Below, piece after piece: positions 46,469-59,846 of a stretch of 64,000 nucleotides of DNA. Within the stretch, counting starts at the first letter, position 1. Each line of letters opens with the position of its first letter. The translations under genes and the position numbers were made by a program. The notes below the pieces were generated by a model. That model searched no databases. It was given only the letters and a program-made list of their open reading frames with translations, and was not told the DNA's origin. The DNA comes from Mytilus trossulus. Lineage: Eukaryota; Mollusca; Bivalvia; Mytilida; Mytilidae. The stretch lies in the NCBI RefSeq assembly GCF_036588685.1, contig NC_086378.1, forward strand, positions 29,241,578 to 29,305,577. Reading direction: 5' to 3'.

Positions 46469-47509
46469 ATTTGCATTTTTTTTTGTGTTATATTAAATTA
46501 TAATGTTTCTAATATATTTTTCCTCATGGTTGCTTAATTCATGGAGTCATTCTGGTTCATTTTGACTATATAATTTACAAGTAAATCATTTTACATGTAT
46601 CAAAGAAAAAATAATGTATCGCTTATTGTGTGCAATCCTATGACTGTCCATACTCTTGACTTACTTTCTATTCTTGTGTTTACATTTATTACATATATTC
46701 AAGGGACAACTGCCGTCAAACTGATGTAGGTGCCTGTACATAACCAATAACACGAGAAATAAATACTACATGTTGCGGGTGTGATATACACATAACTTAA
46801 AATAAGGCCATTGTATACAAGTTTCAAAACAACAAAAAACATTTTTTCCGAACCTTTTTTGAACATGGTATTATATGTAACAAATGCAGTTAACAACAAT
46901 TTTGTCGCCAATTCACAAACTGCATAGATACTACAACTAACATTTTTATCACCGTTCCTAAACCGGTACCTTTGTCATCAGAAAATAAAACAACACAACA
47001 GAACAAATCAGTTACACTACAAATCGTGATTGTAGGTAAAACATCAATAAGCTGTTGCATCTGTATCACAACGAAGGGCCGATTTGTTAAAATGACAGAA
47101 AAGTCAATATAACATGTGTTAGTAACACAGGGTGATCTATGACCAACTAATGCAATATGTTCTCCGGTTAAAATATAATTATTATCTTATCTTATAGACA
47201 ATAAAACCTTAAAAGACCAAGACAAATATGTATATACAGATAAACATATATTCCGAATGAGAAAATCACGATTTGAATTTGTTCGATATCATTTGGCTCA
47301 TTGCCAAGTTACGTGGTATGGCACCTTGCATAAAGGATGTTAATACTAAAATAAAATCAATAGTCCTGGCCTTGTTTTTGTAGGAATACCTGTTCAAGGT
47401 ATGCAAATAGATGATGTGACGTATTTTCATGTACTATAGCCTCTATCGGGCTATTTAAAACATGATTTACCTATTTTATCTAATGACACAAATTGCCGGC
47501 AAATTGGCT

Positions 47510-47737
47510 CTACCTCTTTGTTTTGCGTTCGTTTTCCGAAAGAGTTCTGTCGATGAATTTTATTGGATCTTCTTCATGGTGAAACGGCAAGGAAATGACT
47601 GAGCAAGATAATGTAGATTTAGTGTTCGTTAATATTGAAGTTGAAGGAGCCTCAGATAAAGAAGGTTGTGCGAATTCTTCTGATTCTTTGTGGCTACGTG
47701 TTATTTTACTGTCCAATTTCGACTGTTTAAAAGACAT
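47510..47737 (-). pseudogene. Possible 5' exon of the hAT-like transposon
   Basis: Minus strand, after an acceptor-like TTTGTTTGCAG: MSFKQSKLDSKITRSHKESE ... DPIKFIDRTLSENERKTKR, then stop. It lies upstream of, and on the same strand as, the transposase fragment. Similar polar N-terminal segments precede the TTF domain in this group, but no motif proves it and I could not find a splice that joins the two in frame. Confidence 0.3.
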
Positions 47738-48579
47738 TACTGCAAACAAATGAATATTATCTGTATGTAAAGATATTTTTGTTAGAAATCAAACTCATAA
47801 GTTAAAAAAAACATATAAAGCAAGATCATAAAACGCATAAAAAGATTTTTTTGAAGACCTTTAATTGCAATATTGTTGAAAGCTAACTACGTGGTTAACT
47901 ACAAAGGCATTTACCATCGATCGGGAGACGTACTGTCTGACTAGACACGAAAAAAATTATAATCCAACAGCTGAGAACAAATTATTCCAATATCATAAAA
48001 GATTTACAACTTTCTTTGCTTAATTGAGCTCCTAAATAAATGTAAATAGTTATTTATACTGAATAACAGACGGACGGCCACACGAAAAAAAATAAAAATT
48101 TCAATTTCCGGGTTATTTCAATGACTAGGCGGGTGTCCCAGGTGATCCATCAGAATTGTGAAAATTTCGGGTCACACCAGCAGAAAACGGGTCAGTTGAC
48201 AGGCCTCCCCTGCCTCATCAATAGTTACGGCCCTGGTATATCATTGACCCTCCTATTAACTTGAGAATTGTTTTCAAAATTGAATTTATGAATAGATACA
48301 GTATTCATCATTTTATTCATATAATTGTCTAGAGACTTGTAATAGATTTTCACGTGACCTGATAACACTGTTTCCAATCTTTTATAAATAGAGAACGCTA
48401 TTAAGTTCCTTTCCATATCTAAAAGTTTCACAATCACAAGTCAAATTAACACTATTTTCTACATTGACGTCTGATCTAAAAATTTAATTTATCTATATAC
48501 AAAAAAATAGGTGCTTCTGTATTATCAAAATATGAACTTCATTGGTTATGGTTGGTAAAATCAATGTAAATACTAGATA

Positions 48580-49034
48580 AGGTGTCAGACCACCGGTTAA
48601 AACACCCTATCTGTTCAACCAAATTTTGCAATTTTCATAGCTTTCTTAATATTTTACCTGAAGTTTAACTTTATAAAATTCTTAAGTGTACATGTATCAC
48701 TTCTCTGCATGCCAATTTTCAATCCATGTTACTTAGAAATAATTGCCCTTGGGAAAACAACAACACCAACACTAAAAAAAACGTGTTTTCTGGAAATCTT
48801 AAATTGATATACTACGCAGCGCATTAATCCTGATTTTTTTAATGCAAACTCATTGACAAGGGAATATTGGCTGAACATTATCTTTATATATTTATCTTTC
48901 ACCAAAATTTCAATTTTTGCAAATTTTTTGATTGGTTTAAAAAACAATGACATCAAGAGCACTAGTTTGTATCAGAGTAGGCCTAATTTTACACACTTTC
49001 TAAATTGGAGGGGGTTATTGGTGGTCTGACATCT
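48580..49034. mobile_element. TIR element (AGGTGTCAGACCACC), copy in unit 4
   Basis: Same element at the same place as 39031-39466: left AAGGTGTCAGACCACCGGTT, right inverted TTGGTGGTCTGACATCT. Its right end is slightly mutated. Shared position means it was present before units 3 and 4 separated. Confidence 0.75.
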
Positions 49035-50460
49035 AAAGCTAATAAAATCAATAGCTCTATTTATATTTTCTAATTTAAGTATGTTTTACTAAGACGTTTC
49101 AGTCTCGTCGAAATCTCGTTCTAGAATAATTTCCAACACATGTGATACAAGAGGGAAATATCCATGAATCAAAAACGAACGGACAACAAATGCCATATAC
49201 CTAACTTGGAACAGGCATTTTCAAAGCATCAGAATAAGATAAAACTTTCTTATTTAACACCTACATATAATTTATTTAAGTAACATTTATTCAGATCGGT
49301 CCACTTCATCTTTATTGAAAGTATAATAGATTAAATTTTGAATTGTCAAAAATTAGAAAATAATCAAAATTGGGTACTTCAAAGGGCCGTAGCAAAATAG
49401 TAGTGCACCACCATATAATGTGTTCTTTGCTATTGCTTTTTTACAGTTATATAAACCTAAAAATTAGGTTAAAAAAAAAAAGTTTAATTCTAGAAATGTT
49501 TGGCTCGTCAGAAATTCCATTTATGATTTTCAGGTTTATCAATACTAGGAAATAGCCTGTGATTACAAAAGACTGTAATAATACATAAAATTGGCTAGCA
49601 AATGAAATTTTACCAAACTCCTTAAAAGGGCATTAGTTTGAATATCTAGTAATTTGCATTAAAATTTTATTTGTGTTTTTAATATTTATGAAGCATAGAT
49701 AGGTTATACGAGGGTCTAGGTGAGAGTTTACAGAATGAAGTATAATGAACCAAAGCATAAAAATTAAATAAGAATGAAAAATTGACAAAGAATAAAAAAC
49801 AAACAAAAGTGAATACTGTATACAGGTATCAACTTATAGGCTAAAAGTAATAAAGAAAAGATAAAAATGACATACAAAATGTATCTAAAAAAGGGAGACA
49901 AATGAAATTAAAAATAAGGAGAAAAATTACATCAAAAATTAAGAGAAAAATGACATTAAAATAAAGAGAAAAATGACATTCAATATATATCTAAAACAGA
50001 GAGAAAAAAATGACATTGGAATTAACATGAATAAAGAAAGAGAAACATGACATTCAATGTGTTTTTTAAAAATATAGAAAAAAATTATGTTTTTAAAAAA
50101 TATAAAAAAAATTAAAATGACATAAATATTTAATAGTATGTATGTCAAGATATATAAGAAATAAAGTTCCACTACCAAGACTCGCGTCAATGTTTACCAA
50201 CTATTTGTATATATAGTGTTATATAGAGATCAATTATAATGCTAAATATTAAAAAAAAAACAATATATTTAGTCATTCATTTTTTTATTCGTTTCTTAAA
50301 TAAAAAAGAGAGAAATATGTGGAATTAATTTTCAAAATCTATTAAAAAACCTATACAAGACTTTTGGACAAAATGTGCAATGTAGATCGTTATAAAACAT
50401 CACATTTATTAAGAATGGTTTCTATAATCAGTATATCTGCCTATTTTTTTTGAAGAATTT

Positions 50461-50638
50461 ACATGTCGACACTATATGTTATCGAATGACCAGACAGACA
50501 TCAATATGGAAGTTTATCTGTAACCTTATGTGTCTATAGCGGAACTTGTAATAATTAGCACAAATTGCGTATTAATATATTTTGTATATAAACCAGAATA
50601 TTTCTCTGTTTATCACTGAGTTCCCACCCAGCAAACAT
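50461..50638 (+). promoter_or_regulatory. Promoter and noncoding exon 1 of GY-rich copy 4
   Basis: Conserved block ACATGTCGACACTATATGTT ... GTAATAATTAGCACAAATTG ... TATATAAA (50585-50592); exon 1 ends CCCAGCAAACAT at 50638, before GTAAGT. Almost the same as copy 2. Confidence 0.82.
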
Positions 50639-51539
50639 GTAAGTCCACTAAAAAATAACTTAAATCATCAACATATTTTTATATACTTTAGTATACTCAA
50701 TTATTTTTCCCTATTTTTCGGGGAAAATAGAAATGAATAATCATTCAAATATTTACATAAAATTGGAATTCATAATTAGAATAAGTAACTCATTGTATGG
50801 TCGTTCTTATTTTTTCAAAATATTTCTATTTTTATTTTCTTAAATTTCAAGTGTTTCAACATGTTTTACAAATACATCCTCAGGCTAAGTAACAACATGA
50901 TATGTTTCAAAATATCATTGATGTTAAAATTATTATTTTTTTAAATCTCAACAATATAAATAATTCAAATGAAATTGATTTTTCAATATATTCAATAGGA
51001 TAGAAATAAATAAGTAAATTTAGAAAAAATATTTAAAAATGGAGAGGAAATATATATTAAGGTGAAATGTCAAAGGTTGACGCACAACACAGCAATAAAA
51101 AAAACACACACAAGAACGAGCAAAAAAAGAGCGAGATTAAGACAAAAAGAGAGATTTAGAAGACGGTTTTGTGATATTTTATGTTGCAATCATATAACAA
51201 TTTGTACATAATATTGAGAATTTTTTACTGACTACAAATATACCAGTAATGAAAAAAAGTGTGTGCCTAACAAACTCTTGTTGTTTATTTGTGTAAAAGT
51301 GTGATACAGAGATCAATAAGATTGCTAAATATTGAAAAAATATATAATTGAGAATGAAGTTCATCTATATTTAAGCATTTATTTTTTTCATATTTTAATA
51401 GTTTCTTCAATTTAAAGAAATGAATATGTGGATTATTCAATTTTAACAATCTATTATAAAACATGTAAAAATATCGTGGAGAGTTGCATGTCATTTTGAT
51501 TTCAACTGATGGTATAATTAACTATTTCTGAATTTCAGA

Positions 51540-52545
51540 ATGAAAGCCACACTTGCCGTTGTCGCCGTCTTGGGTCTGTTTGCCCTAAACTGTGTTAGTG
51601 CTGATGGTTACGGCAATGGAGGTGGATACATGAAGGGTGGATGGTCCGGGTATGGTAACCAAGGATACGGAATGGGAGGTTACGAAGGATATGGTAAATC
51701 AGGTGGTTATCATGGATACTCCGGATATGGAAAGAAGGGAGGCTACGTTGACGAAATCACACACTACCAACCACTCCCAGTTTATGGAGGCGCTATGGCT
51801 GGTCCATATGCCGGTGGGTATGGTGGAGATTTGGCCGGTGGTATTGGCGGAGGGATGGATGGTGGTTTGTTCGGACAAGGAGGAGGTCTTCGTAAGTTCT
51901 GATTTTTATCTATGATATATTAGTGTATATATGTTTCACGATAATCTCTTACTTGGAATGCGCTCTGTATCACTGGCACTTATATAACATCTTCTTAATG
52001 CTGTCTATGTAACATCTTTAAAAATTGATTCACATAGACAATTAAACTTTGAATTTTTTCATCTTCTTAAGTATTATGGCCTATATCTTTCTTGTGCGGC
52101 AAAGTTCTACTAACTATTTAAAAAAGTCAAATCACAAAAATACTGAACTCCCAGGAAAATTCAAAACGGAAAGTCCCTAATAAAATAGCAAAACCTAATG
52201 ATAAAACATATCAAACGAACGAACAACAATTGTCACATTCCTGACTTTGTACAGGCATTTTCAAGTGTTGAAAATGATGGATTGAACCTTGTTTTATAGC
52301 GCTAAACCTGTTACTTGTATGACAGTCGCATCAACTTCCATTATATTTAAAACGATGCGTGAACAAAACAGATATTGAAAACTACCTATAAATTCTCAAT
52401 AGTTAAAGGCCCTTAATGTGGGAAAGACAGTGATTTGATTTCAATAGTGAATGTTAATTGTAACAGTTTTTGTTTTTCAGTGATGTTTTTCGTCTTGCTT
52501 CTTCTTTTGAACAACAACAATAGCAATGGTTTATTCGGTCGTTAA
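51540..52545 (+). CDS. GY-rich secreted protein, copy 4
   Basis: Coding exons 51540-51891 and 52481-52545, giving 138 residues. Carries the five-residue GYMKG insertion seen only here and in copy 2, plus GGYEGYGKSG (Glu for Gln). The tail is NNNNSNGLFGR: Ser replaces Gly, the only change in that motif in the array. Stop TAA. Exon 3 ends at 52552 with GTAAGTATC; the 3'UTR exon starts at 52989. Intron 2 contains a dispersed repeat (52120-52370). Function as for copy 1. Confidence 0.88.
52120..52370. repeat. Dispersed repeat inserted in intron 2 of copy 4
   Basis: AAAAGTCAAATCACAAAAAT ... CACATTCCTGACTTTGTACA ... TTTTATAGCGCTAAACCTG; same family as 41296-41927 and 56575-56760. Absent from intron 2 of the other copies. 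Confidence 0.75.
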
Positions 52546-52988
52546 ACTTAATGTAAGTATCATTAACATACAGATCATTGTTGTTTTGTTTAATCTTTAA
52601 TCAATATCATATCATGGTTATCATGGTTATAATTTGTAAAGGTATAAAATGGCAGAGAAACAAATATTGTCCGATAAATAAAAGAGAGAAAAGCGTTATA
52701 ATAAGAATTTTACTACACACATGGGTATCAGAGATAAAAACGTTTTGTCATATTTTTTTTCGTTTCGCGACCATCACTCGCATACTTTTTTTTTATTTGA
52801 ACCTTTACTGTTGGATTGCTGTCTCATTGACCTTCAACAAATATCTCTATCTATTGATAACCTCTAACCGTAATTAACACTAAAACTCGGCATGCAATGA
52901 CAATATTTCAAGTCTAATATAAAGATACAATATATGCTCTTTCGCGTTTCATATTTGTTTTTCTTAATTGAATGTTTTATTATTTCAG

Positions 52989-53178
52989 TGTAGTGCTAGA
53001 TGTGAATAATGAAAGAAACTACAAGAATGAAGAAACTAGTGATTGTTTGAGAGTCATCTAAAGATCGCGTGAACTGTAGTGTGTGGAAATGAAGAAAAAA
53101 TGTGTATAGTTACGATTCTGATAAAAGTGTAAAATTCAATGAATTGTAATTATAGAAATGTGATACATGAAAATTAAA
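52989..53178 (+). other. 3' UTR exon of copy 4; variant polyadenylation signal
   Basis: Acceptor TTATTTCAG, then TGTAGTGCTAGATG. The signal at 53173-53178 is ATTAAA (GAAAATTAAAATTC) where copies 1, 2, 3 and 5 have AATAAA. Confidence 0.65.
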
Positions 53179-53711
53179 ATTCTAAATATTAATTTTGATA
53201 GTTTATTTTTTTCACTGCCAAAGTGCTCTGAAATATAACACTGAAGCTCTCCAAATACTAGTTTTACTAGTATGCGCCAATTAAGTACTGGTGGGTGGTT
53301 CGTCGATTTTCGTTTGAGCTTTCAAGGATTGCAGCTTTCGAATGCAAAGCGAAGTGATATCCCCTAAATATTGCACATGTATTTATGAACCATCCACGAG
53401 AAGATAGATTCTGCCAATTAATTAAAGGTGACCTTCGTAATCAAGGTCAACAACACATAAAGAACAAATAAGACAACAATTGTCCTTTTTCTAAATAAGT
53501 GGAAGACTGTTTGCATGTTTATTGGGTAGTTTTTATCAATGAGAAAGCCACATATAGAAAATAAAAAAATAATTCTAAAAAGCAGAACACTCCTAGGTGA
53601 CTTGGGTCTACATGTATATCATATGACCAGTGGCCAATGCTTATCTAAAAAGAAAATGTTGAAAAAAATCATTTGTGTACACGTATTTTGAAATATGAAT
53701 ATTAGATATAC

Positions 53712-53790
53712 AGTCGACTCTCGTTATCTCGAAGTCAGCCAGACCGGAGAAATTTTTCGAGATATACATAGTTCGACTCAAACGAAAACC
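53712..53790 (+). mobile_element. Pogo/Tigger-like terminal end
   Basis: TA followed by CAGTCGACTCTCGTTATCTC and GAAGTC matches the TIR pattern of pogo/Tigger elements (CAGT...CTCTCGTTA, TA target). The inverted partner end is not visible within 1 kb, so it is a truncated copy. It cuts unit 4's flank just where the RT debris would follow. Confidence 0.6.
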
Positions 53791-54954
53791 GGAAGTTTGA
53801 CTGAACAAGGGACATAACTCTTGCTTAGCATGGTAAAGCTAAAATAAATCCGGGGATTACACTAATGTCCTGACAATGTCCTGACTATATTGAATCTTAC
53901 ACAACCTTGTCTTTTCCAAATTTGGCATTGAATTTTTCTGTTGAATTTAAATCCAGAAAAGCGCTTCCTATACATAAAGTTTATAAACTGTTGTTTTCAT
54001 TTTTACAGCACTGGTTCGTTATCTCTGCTGGTGGACTACCAAGTATTTCGGTACTAACATGATTTACAATAAACCTTTCCAAAATTGTCCGTTTTGAAAT
54101 TACACGAAAACCAAAATTGCAACTCCCTCAGGGAAAGTCGACCTTAGATGGATTTGATTATTTTTTATGTCTTTAACTTTGGTTGTATAGCTCTTCAACT
54201 GTTTTGATTCCTGTACAATCTTGGCTTCAAATATTTGATATTGACCAAACCTAATGAATGTTAATTCAGAAAAAAACGTTACGGAGACATTAAATTTATA
54301 ACGTGTTTATTTCATTTTTAAAATATTAATTTTGATAATAAGGTACCCTTACACTGTATTTCAGTCTGTTTTCAATAGTAATTCAGATTGAATGATAATG
54401 CGAATACAATGTATTTTAGTCGAGTAAATAATCCTAAAGATAAATAAAGAATAATATAAAAAAAGTAGCCAAAACGCACATGTATTTATATTGTTCATTG
54501 TATAATCATAACAATAGATATCAGAGGATGTGGTATGAGTGCCAATGAGAGAAATCTCCGACCAAATCACAATTTGTAAATGTAAAACATACTAGGTCAA
54601 AGTACGTTATTCAGCACGGAGCCTTGACTCATAAAGAAGAGCAAGTAATTAAGGGCCTCACAAAATGACTAGTGTAAAACCATTCAAACAGGAAAAACAA
54701 CGGTATAATATATAATTTATATAAAAAATAAAAAATGAAAAAAGAAATACTTATGAACTACATCATCAAATGACAAACACTGAACATCAGATTCCTGAGT
54801 TATGAGATGTGCAAACAAATGCAGCGGGTTTAAACGGTTTAATAGACGCCAACCATCACCCTTCCCTGAAACAATAGTATAACACCACAACATAGAAGGA
54901 CACACTATAAAGTATCAATTGATTTGATCTATGACACAATGTAAATACAAAATA

Positions 54955-54957
<3 letters not shown>

Positions 54958-54988
<31 letters not shown>
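54958..54988. repeat. Homopolymer of about 31 A
   Basis: Uninterrupted A run followed by CGGGTG. May mark the tail of a retroposed copy or be a slippage tract; length is uncertain in any assembly. Confidence 0.9.
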
Positions 54989-54989
<1 letters not shown>

Positions 54990-57377
54990 GGGTGTTAGAT
55001 GTAAAGCAATATCTGAAAGACAACCATAACCTTAGAAAAAATACCGCCAAATAAAATAACGTACACAGGAATACAAAAAATAAACTGTCGTAAGGTTGAC
55101 ATGAAGTACGTAAATATTCTTTACAAAAATTGGTCTTGTCATTCATAGTACGAGAACAGATTTTAAAAACATTCTCCATACCAATCAATTATCAAAGGTG
55201 GTGTATTTACAAAAATAGTGAAACGAGATATACATTTAATTACAAAAATGCATTACAAATGGTAGCAACCGGTCAAATTAGCACGAAAGTGCGATTTGAG
55301 AGTAACCAAAGTTACTGAAAGCTAGTTTAAAGCTCCATTTAAGTGTTTAACGTAATGGACAGTCAAAAAAAAAACATGTCTTTTACAATGCCGAACTAAA
55401 AGTATCGACAGTCAAGGGTTAACTTTTTAATAAATATGTATAATGTTGACCATGTGTTGACATAGTTATTTCTATATAGAAAATGAACGTGGATGGTTTT
55501 TGTTTACCTTAGATGACGAAATCGATATTTGTGCCAATGTAAACTGTATTCAAAGTTCCAATTACAACATTGTTAAGATAATCTCTAAATTATAATACTG
55601 TTACCTTTGATAACTCTTTACTAGAAGCTTGTTTAAAGTTTCGACGAGTTTACATGGACCACATGGTGATTTCAGCGCTTTTAGATCAATATCGCTGTAA
55701 AAGTTAGGATGTGAAATGTCGTTTTTAATAAATTGCTACAGGTACATTTAAATTTACTTATCAAATCTTTGTATCTTTTAAATAATTTAGTAAAAGTTTT
55801 AATTGATTTATGTTTACTTATATACCTGGCTTAATAATTTACCAGTGATGCATTAATTACGTTTGTTAAAATCTATGACATTCCTACACACACGGGCATA
55901 ACGAACGAGTTAGGATATATAAACACCGTATGATGGAGCCAAAGACACATCTCCGTCTAAAAAAAGAAAGTTAACAATAGGGATAGAAACTCTTCTCTTT
56001 TGTCGTGCATTTTAGTATGAAATATTGTTTGTCTGTTTGTCTTTATCATTTTAAGCCATGGCGTTGTCAGTTTATTTTCGATTTATGAGTTTGACTGACC
56101 CTTTGGTAGCTTTCGTCCCTCTTTTAGTATGAAGTTTCCCTTTAGAAATTAAAATGTCTAAATCAAGAAAAGGGCAACAACTGCTGTTTATATTAGATTT
56201 ACTTAAAGTAGTTCTTTTGGTTAATTTCGGTTGTATGTTTAGAGAATTTTGGATTATTTAACAAAATAAATATCATTAAGTTACGACAGGTATTGTTGAA
56301 TGTAACAATGACGTGTTGGTACTTTTTTTTATATCTAAAACCGCTAAAGAATTTGTAACACATCAAAGTAAGTTTATGCCATTACTTTCGTAAGCTTTAT
56401 TACAAAAGTTTATAACAAGTTATTTGATAGTATTAAGGGAGGTAATTAGAAGCGCTGACATATTAGTAGTGTAACACATACTAGATGCGGAGATGACATG
56501 ACATTTAATTGGTTGCTTGTGTTATTTTTACTTTGTGAATGTTTTTATGACGACGTTGAGGTCATCTGTAATGAAAAGTAAAAACACAAAAATACTGAAC
56601 TCAGAGGAAAATTCAAAAAGGAAAGTCCCAAATCAAATGGCAAAATCAAACGTTCATACACTTCAAACGAATGGATAAAAAATGTCATATTCCTGACTTG
56701 GTGCAGGCATTTTCTTATGTAGAAAATGGTGACTTGAACCTGGTTTTAAATTACCATAGGGACCATAATATCTTAAACTAGATGTTTCGCAAGCTCGATT
56801 GGAAGGAGAATATTTTAAATATTGGCGTCTGATGTAGCTGCCGAATACTACACAAATAATACTTCTACTGGGTTTTTGTATAAGAAAAAAATTATAGTTG
56901 GCTCTGCATTATCAAAATATTGAGTTATGTAGCTATGGATAGTAGAGTCATTGAACATACTAGATAAAGTAATAAAATGAATACCGTTATTTATGTATTT
57001 TAATTTTTAAAAATGCCGTTTATGATTTTCAGGTTTATTTATACTAGGAAACAGCCTTTGATGACAAAAGGCTGTAATAATACAGCTAACAAATGATTTT
57101 TTTATCACAATACTGAAAAATAGATTTTCAATGGAGTTTCGAATATTATGATACATAAAAAAGGTAATTCAGGGTCTGGATGAAGTTTAATAAAATAAAG
57201 AATAATTAAGAATAAAAAATGAGACCACAAAAATAAATAAACAATGGAGAAAATATATACATGTATCAACCAATAGGCTAAAAAATAGTGAAAAATGACA
57301 TACAATATATATTCAAAAAAGAGAGAAATATTACATTGAAAATAGAGGAAGAAAAAAATGACATCCAATATATATAA

Positions 57378-57402
57378 AGAGAGAGAGAGAGAGAGAGAGA
57401 GA
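57378..57402. repeat. GA dinucleotide microsatellite
   Basis: About twelve GA units within the A-rich flank of unit 5. Likely polymorphic. Confidence 0.9.
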
Positions 57403-57756
57403 AAGAAATACTTTAAATTTAAGAAAAGAGGAAATTACATAAATATTAAAAATATATATATATTAAGATATATAAAAAATGAAGTTCCACTACCCAACAA
57501 TTAGTTCTAAATATTCAAAAAAATTCACTGACTTGAATTATTCCAGTCATGTTGAAAAATTGTGAAGTTTTCTATTTTCAAAACTCGTATATTGTTGATT
57601 TCCCAGTTGTTAATATTTGAAGTAGTATTATTATATAACAGAGAGCAATTGTAATGCGAAATATTGAATAAAACATAATTTGTATTTCATTTTTCAATCC
57701 TTTCTTAAATTAAGTAAATAATGAAGATTGAAGTTGCATGTCGCTCAGTATGTAAT

Positions 57757-57913
57757 CATTGACTAGACAGACATCAATGTGGAAGTCTATCCATAACTTC
57801 ACATATTAATAGCGGAAGTTGTAATAATTAGCACCAATTACGTATTAATCTGTGTTTGTATATATACCAGAATGTTTCTCTGTATTTTCACAAAGTTACC
57901 GACCAGCAAACAT
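57757..57913 (+). promoter_or_regulatory. Promoter and noncoding exon 1 of GY-rich copy 5
   Basis: The most diverged promoter but still aligned end to end: TGACTAGACAGACATCAATG ... GTAATAATTAGCACCAATTA ... TATATATA (57859-57866); exon 1 ends GACCAGCAAACAT at 57913, before GTAAGT. Confidence 0.8.
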
Positions 57914-58494
57914 GTAAGTTCACTACAGCATTAGAACTATCAAGACTATAAAAACTTTCTTCAATTATCAAAAAGTTTTTTTTATTTATATATGTCCACC
58001 TTTTTCTTTAAAATATCTTAGATTTTTTTTTAATAAATAATCATTTAAATATTTACATCAATTTCAATTGATAGTTAAACTAAAACTGAATGTTCGGTTG
58101 TTCTTATTTTTTATTTCAGAATATTTTTATAATCTTTTTCTAGAATTAAAATGTTTAAACATGTTTTTATATATAAATCCCCAGGCTAAACAACATGAAT
58201 TATGTTATAATGTCATTGAAGTTAATATTTTTTCATTTTTTTTTTAAACTACAAAAAAAAGAATTCAAATAAAATTGTGTTTGAAAGTATATTCTAAAGG
58301 ATAGAAGGATAAATGAAAAGGAAAAAAGGGGAAAATATAGATAACAAGGGGGGTAATCTCAACGTCTGACGGACACACTACCGTTTTTCAAAAAAAACAC
58401 AAAAAAACACACAAACCACACATCAGAAACTGAGATTAAAAATTGCATGTCATTTCCTTTGAAGATAAAGTCAATCGTTATTTGTATTTTTAGA

Positions 58495-59206
58495 ATGAAA
58501 GCCACACTTGCCGTTGTCGCCGTCTTGGGTCTGTTTGCCCTGAACTGTGTTAGTGCTGATGGTTACGGCAATGGAGGTGGATGGTCCGGGTATGGTAATC
58601 AAGGATACGGAATGGGAGGTTACCAAGGATACGGTAAATCAGGTGGTTACCATGGATACTCCGGATATGGAAAGAAGGGAGGCTACGTTGACGAAATCAC
58701 ACACATCCAACCATACCCAGTCTATGGAGGCGCTATGGCTGGTCCATTTGCCGGTGGATATGGTGGAGCATTGGCCGGTGGTATTGGTGGAGGCATGGAC
58801 GATGGTCTTTTCGGATTAGGTGGAGGACAAAACGGAGCTCTCCGTAAGTTCTATTTTTAATATAGAACAAATACAGTTAGTGTGTAAGCGGTATGCTAGG
58901 CTATCACGTGATTTTTTTACAACAAATTAACATTGTAAAACATACAGTAAATTTTCTAAATCTTTTTAAAGTATATTGCCTACGTAGGTTGCCTGTCGTC
59001 AAGTTCAGTTATAATATTATTTCAAGAAATTAAAAACTGCATATAGATTCTCAATAGTTAAGGGTTATATAATTAGAAATGTAAGATTTGATTAGATTTG
59101 AATAGTGAATTTTAATTGTTACATTTTCTTTTTTTCAGTGATGTTTTTCCTCTTGTTTCTCCTTTTGAGCAACAACAATGGCGGCAATGGTCTATTCGGT
59201 CGTTAA
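58495..59206 (+). CDS. GY-rich secreted protein, copy 5 (most diverged)
   Basis: Coding exons 58495-58843 and 59139-59206, giving 138 residues. Signal peptide as in copies 2-4; the open frame upstream of the ATG is intron. Changes cluster in the C-terminal half: HIQPYPVYGG (others HYQPLPVYGG), GPFAGGYGGALAGG, MDDGLFGLGGGQNGALL; the tail is MFFLLFLLLLSNNNGGNGLFGR in two parts (Leu/Phe stretch, then SNNNGGNGLFGR). The GYG-rich N-terminal half is almost unchanged, which points to constraint or gene conversion there. Exon 3 ends at 59218; the 3'UTR exon starts at 59847 (TTACAG/TGTATAATG). Function as for copy 1. Confidence 0.87.
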
Positions 59207-59846
59207 ACATAACTTAATGTAAGTATTACACACATATAGTTATTATTCGTGTTATTGTAACCAAATAAGTGTAACCATTGTAATATTTTGTTTGGTTGGC
59301 GTCTTTTATTGTACTATTGTACTAATTTGGTTGGCGTCTTCAATTGTAATAATTGTAACAACTTGGTTGGCGTTTTTAAATGACAATAGAACCTTTAAGT
59401 TGAAGATCAGTTTAAAAAGTTTTATATGTATTTCAAAGTTAATTCGATTTCTCTGGCAATAAGAACAGCAATCTCAATATACATATATATAAAGTAAGGT
59501 TCAAATTGTAGACATCCATTTTTATTTTTATAGTTTTTGTCTATGAAAATTATAACAGTTATGTATCAATTTATAAGTATTGGAACAAACGAAATAGATG
59601 GTCTCTAAAATATGAACCAAACACGAGATAGGTATAAAACGGCAAAACAAATATGGATATGTGACCTTCACTAATTTATCAATTTCATTGAATCTGTAGT
59701 ACTGGGTTGCTGTCACATTAATATTTACCCAACGTCTCATTTTTTCATAAAAAAAAATTCAATTAAAACTGAAACTGTGAATGACAATATATAGGGATAC
59801 AATTTTCCTTTGTTTTTTATATCTATATTTTCTTATATCATTACAG

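Larger units (their letters stand above)
44002..50460. other. Spacer between GY-rich copies 3 and 4
   Basis: No intact gene. Unit 3's downstream flank with RT debris (44716-45060), a hAT-like transposase fragment (45165-45925), unique-looking sequence with a tRNA-like stretch (46389-46468) and a possible transposase 5' piece (47510-47737), then unit 4's upstream flank from about 48235, including a TIR element (48580-49034) and A-rich runs (49850-50140). Confidence 0.65.
53179..57756. other. Spacer between GY-rich copies 4 and 5
   Basis: No gene seen. Unit 4's downstream flank runs to 53711, where a pogo-like end begins. Then AT-rich sequence with a common repeat (54515-54715), an A31 run (54958-54988), a dispersed repeat (56020-56120), unit 5's upstream flank from about 56340, another dispersed repeat (56575-56760) and a GA microsatellite (57378-57402). 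Confidence 0.6.
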
